A stretch of 64,000 bases of DNA, taken from NCBI GenBank assembly GCA_021464415.1, contig CM038471.1:77420414-77484413 (forward strand), given 5' to 3'. Below are positions 55,808-64,000 of this stretch, in pieces. Position 1 is the stretch's first letter; each line of letters starts with the position of its first letter. Under the pieces are notes generated by a model. That model worked only from the letters and a program-made list of their open reading frames with translations, had not been told where the DNA came from and did not search any database. This stretch comes from Lonicera japonica. Its lineage: Eukaryota; Streptophyta; Magnoliopsida; Dipsacales; Caprifoliaceae. The position numbers and the translations under genes were made by a program.

Positions 55808-58800
55808 ATGCATTCGTTCGGGTACAGAGCAAATGCTTTGCTAACGTTCTCTCTGACGATACTAGCCCTAATGTGTGCTATGGCTTCTTTCACCGATCAT
55901 CTTAATTCTCCTTCTCCCACCGCTCAAGTCCAGGTTTAATTATCATCATTTCATTTTTCACCAGATCCTGTATGAATAAAAAACCCTACTTCTTCTTCTC
56001 GATTCATTTATTTTTTTTTTTTAAAGAAAAAAAAAATTAGGATCTGGTCCCTGAGGTCTGACATTTTCTGGATGCAACTTTTCCTTGTTAAACCTGAATC
56101 ATGCTGTAACAGATACTATGGTCCCTCTATTATGAATTTGGCAATTTACAATTTTTATATTTATTTGCATTTGGTTATGAACATTTTATATAATAAGTTT
56201 TTGAATCTTGAAAAATGCTTTTTTGAATGGTTTATGGTGCTTTGGCACAGTTACGACCTAGTCTTAAATATGATGATAAATCAAATTGATTCATAAAAAC
56301 TCGAATCAAGTGTTTCAGTAAAACTTGAAAGTGCCTGATTCTAGAATTAGGGAATTCACTACTACAAGTCTACAACTCTTTACTGTGAGGAGGTCTAGTG
56401 TCTAAACTTGACGTTGTTGTCTCTTGGCAAAATTTTAGAAGATGTTTTCATTCTAATATTTACAATTTTTTGTTTAGGTCTTCCAAGCATTTGATGAATT
56501 AGAATTGGATTATTTGTAAATACAAAAATTTAAAATTCATTAGTTGGAAGTGAACTTGTTTTACAATTACGTGATCTACGCAATCAAATGGACCCTATGT
56601 AAAGTCTTCGCAAGAGGCCTATACTGTGAGCTACGGGGACCGCACCTTTAAAACTTAAATATCAGGGACTGGATCCTAAAAGCCCCCCCTTTTATATGAG
56701 GTGATCAATTAATTCATTGTTTTTGCGGTTTTAGGTTTTGAATATCAATCGGTTCCAGAAGAAAGCAGATGGAGACGACGAGGTATTCTTCATTTATATA
56801 ATTATTCGTGTACATACGTTTAAATAATGTCTTTGATTTTGTGTGAACTATAAACCTTTGATATGATTAAATTTGGCTAGTTCATTTACCTGGTAATTTT
56901 AATCTCCCCATTGATAATGGAGACTTTGTGTAATTTAATGTAAATTATGTTATTTTACAGATAATTATGTAGCATTTGTAGGTGGAAAGTCATAATCTTG
57001 AATCGGATTATTAGGTTTAATGGAAATCATTTCACTGACATGCCTTGAAAAATGACTGCTTTAATGGAACTTAGGGTGCGCAGTGCATTCAATTGGTTTA
57101 CATGGAAAAAGAATTGGATTCCTGGAATTGTTTCACATGGCCTTCGATAAAAAACCGGAGAGGTGGTTTTGATCACTTGAAACAGACAAATTTAGGTTAA
57201 ACCAAGTTGTAACATGGAAATTGATTCTACTAAGAATCCTGGAATCTATGATGCACGGACGCTTCTGGGAGGGCCACAAATTCTGACTCATATTTTGGAG
57301 TATGCTGTTTTTTCTTTAATCTTTTGAAACTCCGATGCATGGATACAATAGGATATGCTTGGGATACGTTTGGATGTTAATTTGTAATTTTAAACTTGAA
57401 TTAAAGGGTTAATAAGCACTTTTAATTATAAGAGTTTTTTATAAAAGTTTTATACTAACGAGAAGGAAATAATATCTTGGGATCATTAAAAAAATAAGAA
57501 GTTCCGTGAATATCAAACTATTTCTCACAAGCTTGTTTTTCTGTGAATCAGTTAAGAAAGCTTGCACTAGGGCTACCTACAAAATAACAATAATAATACT
57601 AACAATAGTAAATTGTTGTCATTATGTTTATGTACCATTATGCGCCTATACATATATGTATATAAGAATTCCCAAACGTCTCTGTATCCTATTTTTTTTG
57701 AAAAAAATTCTGGTCTTATTTGGTACTTATTCTGTCCATTGTCTGCAGATCAGCTTGACACTGAACATATCAGCAAACTTAGAGTCATTGTTTACTTGGA
57801 ATACGAAACAGGTTTGATAATTTGCAGAATCTTACAAATTCTGTTCAGTTGCTTTAGGATTCATTTTGTTCTCTTGCAATTTTCACCTTTTCTTTTCTCT
57901 TTTTTTTTTAATTTTTTTTATTAGTTATGTATAACAGTCTATTGCACTTCAGGTTAATCTGTATCATTAATCATTGTTAGATGCATATTTAATTATTTAA
58001 TAAGGGAGTATCTGCTGGACTCTTGGTGCAATAGTTAAAGACTGGTTATAAAGTTGTGAGGTCTTTGTATGAGTTTGACTATTGCTTTCAGCAAAAAGCC
58101 CATTTAAGGGCTGTTCCCAGGTGCAACCTAATAACGGGGATCCCAAGACTACCTATCGTGCAGGTGATAGTAGGCATATGCATTTATTCTATGTGTGCAT
58201 ATAATTGTATGTATCTGTATATCTATGCGTGTATATAATCTTAGCCAGCTGCCCTTAAAAACAAACAACATTTTTCTGCTTTTTCTAAGCCGATCATTTC
58301 TGATTAAAAAAAAGGCCGTCAACATCTAGGATATGTCCAGACAGTGAAAATAGTTGTAATGCTTCTAACTTAGACCCTATATATTTCCACTCCTCTTTTG
58401 TTCATTTCCAATATGTGAGCAAACCAATAAATGAACGTGAGTTCTGCCACTGCGTGGGCAAGATCTTTTCGTCTTCTCCTATAAATGGACACCAAGTTGA
58501 TGTGGGATTTTCCATCATCTTGTAAGTTGAGAATCTCATTAAATTCTCCTCATAAATGAAGCTAAGATTATGCTTTATAGCTCATATCTCTTTAAATTTG
58601 AATCATAAGTCATAACAGGTGTGAGAAACCTTTGCCATTTTCTCATAGCTGCTTCATGAGTAAATAGCTGTAGGTCATACTTCTAAGTAACAACTGATCC
58701 TTTACTGGGTTATTATTATATAGGATTGAAAACAACCATTCTCCAAGAGTGTCCTTCATCAAGATGCTAAAGGAGTTGCTTCTCATTTTTCTTGTGCTAC

Positions 58801-61800
58801 TCCTTTAATATAGATTATATAGTGGAAATCAAGATTATCCTTGGGTAGCCCCAATATCCCAAGTAAGAAACAAAATAGTGCAAGTTATAAGTAACACAGC
58901 ATTACAATGGTTCTGTTAGTGGAAGACCATGTGCAAAGTGAGTCTGGAACATATTTGCACCAAGTATGTTCTTTAAGTTGTAGACTATGTATTGTATCCT
59001 TGTATTTCTCTTAGAAGATTGTAAGTGGTAGACCATGTACAAAACAAACCCCTGCCTTTTATTTGCCGAAAGTATGTTCCAGACTCACCCATTCACTATC
59101 AAGTTTGTGAGCCTGAAGGAAGCAATGATCCTCCAAGAGAACATTGAGATGTAATATAATAAAATGCATCGTATTAGTTTGTTAACAGACTGTTTTCAGA
59201 TTCTGACATACTTTATAGTTATTTGGGTGATTGGATTTTTTAGCTCTTATTTATTTGTTGCAAGGACGCATTTGCCAATAATTGCATGATACCTTATATT
59301 TCTACGTTGATATGTATCTTAGCTTCTGGGTATCCTTTGCCTGGAAGGAAGCGTTCACTTTGGTCTTGTGCTGTTGTGGAGTTTGGTCTTTGTACTTTAT
59401 GCTTTTTGATTGTTTCCTGCATTAGTAGCCACCCAGTTAGTGCATGGAAGTTGAACAGAAAACATATTTCGGATGTTTATAAGAGAAATGTGAACCAATT
59501 TCAATGGATAGAGTCATATCTTCCCCCCAACCCCCACTCCTTATTGGCTCGCGTTGATATGTTAATCATTGCACCAGGTTCCGCCCTTGGGGGTCTTGAG
59601 GGTTAATGCGGTCAGGGGTTTCTCACCCTTTTGAAATTTTCAAATCCCAACTTAGAAAAAAATAAAATAGAAAAGATGGAATGTACAAATATAGTTGGTA
59701 TTATTTCCACAAACTGTTTTATTGTTGTTGGTTTCACTTGACTTAGTCAAAAGCTTCACCTGTATCGTTTTTTCCTTTGCAGGTTTTTGTGTTTTTAGCA
59801 GCTGAGTATGAAACCCCAAAGAATTCCCTGAACCAGGTAAGCTTTTTTTACATTATACCTTTTTCTTTCATTTTCCTTGCTTAATAGGTGTCCACTAAGT
59901 ATAAAAAGTGGGCCTTTTTGTGTTTTTGCAATGTATTATAAACTATAAAGGGACCTTCTGCTCATTATTTGAAGTCAAAGCTCAAGCAGTAATCGTGTAA
60001 TACAATAGGCTGCTCCTACTAGTTCATTAGGTGAGATTTGAATTGGCTAAGTGAAGAGGGTTACAGCGGTAAGAAGTTGACGCATATGGTGATGTCTACT
60101 AACATAACTAATTGCCACTGTTAACATATATAATATATATTTGCTAGTTGTCGTTTATACGGTTACCATTTATAAGAGTTGACTATCAATCTCTAAATCT
60201 CTAGGTTTATTGGGTTTTTATATTTTCCTTATTTGTATCATTCTCATAACCTTATATAAAGGGTTTCCATTGTGATAGTTTTAATACAAACAATTCAATA
60301 ATATTTCTCTCTTTTCTATAATCTTAACATGGTATCAGAGCGTTTAAAAATCCTCATAGTTCAGCTACTGCCGGGGGCGATACATATTGTCGCCCGCTAG
60401 ACAACCTTCGCCAATGTCCCACCATAGTCTTCTGCCGTCACCAAAACTGTTATCGCTTGCTGAAACCACCTCTATCTACCCATTCTCTATTCTCCCCATT
60501 ACTAATACCCATTGAAGATAACTATCAAGTACCTCTACCCCAGCGTCCAAATCATTCAACCAAACTAGTGAATCACCACCATTACTTGTCTTATACAAAC
60601 CATAAAAAAAAATAAAAAAAAATAATAATAATAAAAAAACACACTATTTTTCTTCTTTCTTTCTCTTTCCATCATTTATTTTCAAACTCAAGTTGGCATC
60701 TTCGTATAACCTTACGTTTGAGGGGGAAGTAAACATATATATGTCCAAACCACTAGAGTTGGACCTCCTCACCTGTGTCGGACAACTAGATCTGGACCTC
60801 CATCATGCCGGATCTTAGCCATGCCGAATCTCGCTGCGGACATCAATCATATCAAACCTTAGCCGCTGTGTTTCTATCCCAATGTGTAAACCCTAGCTGT
60901 CACCACTCTTTTCCATTAAAACCCTAGCCGCTATGTTTTTATCCCAGTGTGTAAATCCTAGCCGTCGTGTGTCCAAATACTCGTTCACTGTTCACGTACT
61001 GTTCATCAATACTGTTCATCAACGCTATTCACGGTTAATGTTTAGGGTGTTACTGTTCATCGATGTTACTATTCACTTGTCCAGATCCAGTTTTTCCAGA
61101 TCGTCTCTCTAAGATCTGTGTTCCAATCCAAACTCAAGTTGGCCTATTACCATCTTGAGTTTGAGGGGGATGTTAACATATATAATATATATGTTTGCTA
61201 GTTGTCGTTTATACAGTTACCATTTATAAGAATTGACTATAAATATCTAAATCTCTAGGTTGATTTATTTTTTATATTTTCTTTATTTGTATCATTCTCA
61301 TAACCCTATATAAAGGGTCTCCATTGTAATAGGTTTAATACAATCAATTCAATAATATTTCTCTCTTTTCTATAATCTTAATGGCCACCAATGGTTAGGG
61401 GCAGGCAATATATGTGGAGTTGCTGGGTGTGAAATTAGATGTTATAACTGGCATGTGCTTGGATGGGGTATGCTGAACCATGGAGTGTTAGGGCCATTTG
61501 GTTGTGTAAATTGCCTAATTTTAAAATTAGTTCACTTTCTGTTAATGAATTGTAATTTGTGCATTTATAAATAATTCGATTCTAACTCATGGAGTATTTG
61601 GAAGACTTAAATTAGAAATTCCGAATGTTAAGAATAAAATCATGTTCTAAATTCCTCTATGTTATTTAAATTTGTTTTCTAAAGGCATCAATATCAAGTG
61701 TAGAGTTTCCTTGAAGTGTAGAGTTGGAGCAAATTCATTAGTTCTAGAATTAGGTAGTTTCAAGTTTGACTTGAAATGACTTAATTTGTTTTAGGATCTC

Positions 61801-62706
61801 TCACCTGATTGACGGCTTCTACCAGGTGAAATTTACGTTTATAACCTAAATAAGCAAATACCTCACAACCAGGGGGGCCACCTCCCTTAGTGGTAAGAAG
61901 CAGCTACTTGAACCCAAAGCACCTACTTTCGAGTCTCATCAACCCCTCTAGATATTGTTGTATCGGTTGCAATAAAAAATAACGCACCCTAAGGATAAAA
62001 GTTAAACTCGAAGAACATAAGTTTCAGGATTTTCTCTACCGTTTAATATGATTTGCTGTTAGAGATGGAGAGGCATATTTCAAACTCCTTTCTCATGTTT
62101 TCGAAAATTATTGTTTTCACAGGTTTCCTTGTGGGATGGTATCATACCTGCCAAAGAGCATGCAAAATTCTGGATTCATACTAAAAACAAGTACCGTTTC
62201 ATTGATCAGGTAAAGCCTTCTTGCAAAAGCATTCCCTCCTCCACGAAAAAAAGGGCAATATATATATATATATATATTCAGTCTGGATCTGAAACCTATT
62301 GGTGCGTCTACATAACAACTTTTAGAGACATTTTTTTCGTCATGAAACGCATATGGGGATTCCATACATTTTAGAGTCTGGCCACTAAGTAACATAAACT
62401 CATGCTTAGCCATTGGGCCATTTATCATTTTTGTTAAGAGCTTATATATATATATATTTCGAATTAGACATGTAAGTAGCACACCGACCTATGTATGTGG
62501 CATTCTAGTATAAATATACATATATATATATATATATATATGTTTATAACTAATTGAAATTTTATTTAATTATTGTGTAGGGAAACAACCTCCGGGGTAG
62601 AGATTTTAACTTGACATTGCATTGGCATGTCATGCCCAAGACCGGCAAGATGTCTGCTGACAAAATAGCCATGACTGGTTTTCGTCTACCGGAGTTGTAT
62701 AGGTGA
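55808..62706 (+). CDS. SPCS3: Signal peptidase complex subunit 3 (SPC22/23 family), six exons
   Basis: SPCS3 is an essential single-pass ER membrane subunit of the signal peptidase complex, which removes signal peptides in the lumen. The exons are 55808-55933, 56735-56782, 57749-57811, 59783-59836, 62123-62209 and 62581-62706. Each has GT/AG borders in phase 0, giving 167 residues, the length I recall for the plant protein. The N-terminus [13 protein letters not shown] precedes one hydrophobic segment (about residues 10-28). The lumenal part then shows the conserved blocks [70 protein letters not shown] and the C-terminal YR. NIS and NLT are potential N-glycosylation sites. Introns are 801, 966, 1971, 2286 and 371 bp. 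Intron 4 contains an LTR element and intron 3 a possible SINE. Confidence 0.95.
58017..58175 (+). mobile_element. Possible tRNA-derived SINE relic in SPCS3 intron 3
   Basis: TCTTGGTGCAATAGTTAAAG resembles the A-box start of plant Au-type SINEs, and GGGGATCCCAAGACTA follows in a comparable place. The B box is degenerate. No target duplication or tail was identified. Confidence 0.35.
60119..60329 (+). repeat. 5' LTR of the TRIM-like element
   Basis: Direct repeat of 61171-61383. Contains CCTTATATAAAGGG, a TATA box for its own promoter. Confidence 0.9.
61171..61383 (+). repeat. 3' LTR of the TRIM-like element
   Basis: Matches the 5' LTR with a modest number of substitutions and a few single-base gaps, indicating an older insertion than the Copia element in ALG13. 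Confidence 0.88.
61868..61970 (+). mobile_element. Possible tRNA-related SINE relic in SPCS3 intron 4
   Basis: CCTCCCTTAGTGGTAAGAAG (A-box-like) is followed about 45 bp later by TTTCGAGTCTCATC (B-box-like) and then TTGTATCGG, the layout of a tRNA-derived SINE head. Ends not defined. Confidence 0.35.
62519..62541. repeat. (TA)n microsatellite in SPCS3 intron 5
   Basis: A run of alternating TA just before the last exon, about 40 bp from the splice acceptor. Confidence 0.85.
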
Positions 62707-63420
62707 CGACAATGATACTATATATACACATTTAATATGATTTTGGTGTAACTCTAGTCTTTCTGTCTTGAGGTATGAATCGGTAAATTTAAATTAATAG
62801 TGAAAGAAAGTTTCATTTGACCTTTTGAATAATATAGATCTTTCAATTTTTGGATTCTAAAATTTTGTTATTTGGGTAATGGAGATAACTCTTTTCTCTC
62901 TGGATTGGTTCAAGTGATTTAGCTTCCCTGAATCCGAAATTGATATTTTACATTGTCAAGTTTGAGCTTTTGCAGAAGCATTTTCTTTTCATGATTCAAA
63001 CTCTGATGTGTACCTAAAATGGTGCACATGTGAAATTATTTTTGACAAAACAATTCTGCAATACTAATATATATCCAAAATTTAAAATGATGCACTCGGG
63101 GGATCTTAGTATCGCAGCAATAATAAGTTCTGAACCTTTTTTTGATCGTTAACTTGAAAGAAAAAGTAGGCAGAGATTTTATAATGGTACTTTGGTGGCT
63201 TTATTAGCATCCTTTAAATTAACAGACAAGTGTCGTTCTTTTGGATGTAAATAATTTACTATATCTCACGTTAGTAAATATTTATTTGACGGTTGGTTAG
63301 TTGAAGATCGAGTGGTAATTTTTCTTTTAGAACATTGTGTGAAAGTGTTGGGCGAGTGTGTAACATGAGTTCTATCAAAAGTGTGTTCTATGTGAAAAAA
63401 GTTGCCAAGTAATTTATAAT
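62707..63420. other. SPCS3 3' flank
   Basis: Presumed 3' UTR followed by AT-rich DNA. No further exon, gene or clear repeat was recognised. Confidence 0.4.
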
Positions 63421-63758
63421 AAAGGTGTATTTGATTGCAAGCATAGAATTAGGATATAAAAGATTTATATTTTAGGCAATTTAATTAAAGGTATTTGATT
63501 GTATTTATTTTATAAGTGAAAAATATGTAATTTTTTTCTTGTAATGATGACATATTTTATAACTTTTTTTGTTTAATTGCTTACATTTTACCTAGAATTG
63601 GACTTTTTGATTTTTGACTCATTTTCCACCTTAGTTAAAACTTGATTCTTTGGGGTAGGTTAAAAAAATAAAGTTCTTACATTTATGCATTATGCACTTA
63701 TACTAACGAATTAGGTGAAACTTATTTTACCTAGAAAATTTGGCAATCAAACACCCAT
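63421..63758. mobile_element. Tourist-like MITE with TAA target duplication
   Basis: The ends AGGTGTATTTGATTGCAA and TTGGCAATCAAACACCCA are inverted repeats, and TAA flanks both sides, as in PIF/Harbinger MITEs. Interior AT-rich and noncoding. Confidence 0.65.
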
Positions 63759-63804
63759 AAAAGATGGAAAAGTACACATTTTCCATTTTTTTACCAAGTT
63801 TTCC

Positions 63805-64000
63805 ATATAAAACTTTGGCAATCCATCACACCTTAAGGGTGCGTTTGATTGCAAATATGGAATTTGCATGAAAATAAAATAAGTTCTAGACAATTGAATT
63901 GCTTAGAATTGAGTTACATGAAAAATGTTAATTAAATGTGTTTAAATTGCTTTAATTTTTTACCCATAAAATATTGGTTGTATTATGTCATTTTTAATAT
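63805..64000. mobile_element. Further Tourist-like termini, cut by the window end
   Basis: TTTGGCAATCCATCACACCTT near 63815 reads as the right end of one MITE of this type, and AAGGGTGCGTTTGATTGCAA near 63835 as the left end of another whose right end lies beyond the window. Together with the element at 63421 this forms a MITE cluster. Confidence 0.5.

Larger units (their letters stand above)
60119..61383 (+). mobile_element. Non-autonomous LTR retrotransposon (TRIM-like) in SPCS3 intron 4
   Basis: Two LTRs of about 211 and 213 bp (60119-60329 and 61171-61383) start TGTTAACATATA. The element has a Met-tRNA-type primer site (TGGTATCAGAGCG at 60330-60342) and a purine tract TTTGAGGGGGA before the 3' LTR. 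A perfect 5-bp target duplication, GCCAC, lies at 60114-60118 and 61384-61388. The last two bases of the 3' LTR are TG where CA is expected. The 828-bp interior has no gag-pol coding; it carries CTGTTCATC-rich sequence and a partial duplication of the region before the 3' LTR. It must have been mobilised by a Copia element in trans. Same strand as the gene. Confidence 0.9.

Overview
This is a nuclear segment of a flowering-plant genome, most likely a eudicot. The evidence is GT/AG introns in plant-type genes, a plant-specific HIPP metallochaperone, a Cassandra element carrying 5S rRNA-like sequence, Copia elements primed by initiator Met-tRNA, many Tourist-like MITEs, and a very AT-rich, microsatellite-rich background. 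I cannot name the species.

Four protein-coding genes can be assembled. (1) ALG13 (minus strand, coding exons 9183-9004, 7565-7466 and 307-48, 179 aa) encodes the catalytic half of the ER UDP-GlcNAc transferase. A noncoding leader exon and promoter probably lie near 11.0-11.25 kb. Its second intron is 7.2 kb long because a Copia retrotransposon (1090-6234) sits there in the opposite orientation. (2) A heavy-metal-associated isoprenylated plant protein (plus strand, 40472-43098, three exons, 524 aa) has an HMA domain, a long Gly/Lys/Asp/Met-rich tail and a CaaX box. (3) An intronless, catalytically dead aspartic-protease-like protein of the EDGP/GIP/TAXI group lies at 48147-49424 (plus strand, 425 aa). 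(4) Signal peptidase complex subunit 3 (plus strand, six exons, 55808-62706, 167 aa) carries a non-autonomous LTR element in intron 4. ALG13 and SPCS3 are both ER housekeeping functions (N-glycan assembly and signal-peptide removal), but nothing suggests that they are co-regulated.

The remainder is repeat-rich. A decayed L1-type LINE with a C-terminal RNase H lies at about 11.9-17.35 kb. From 17.3 to 40.3 kb there is a gene desert of AT-rich DNA with terminal-inverted-repeat elements, foldback MITEs, minisatellites and microsatellites. The most unusual theme is several non-autonomous elements or arrays built from short palindromes. These are a 73-bp higher-order array of GGTGCTAAATG palindromes at 26.27-27.30 kb, interrupted by a Cassandra solo LTR with a perfect 5-bp target duplication. 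Another is a TIR element with a 31-bp palindromic minisatellite at 33.1-33.7 kb. The last is a dispersed family with ACTCGGTTCCT palindromes at 30.4-31.5 and 54.5-55.45 kb, with probable short relatives at 20.4 and 29.2 kb.

No CRISPR array, operon, organellar insert or complete RNA gene was found. All exon calls rest on reading frame, splice sites and family recall, without transcript data or database searches.
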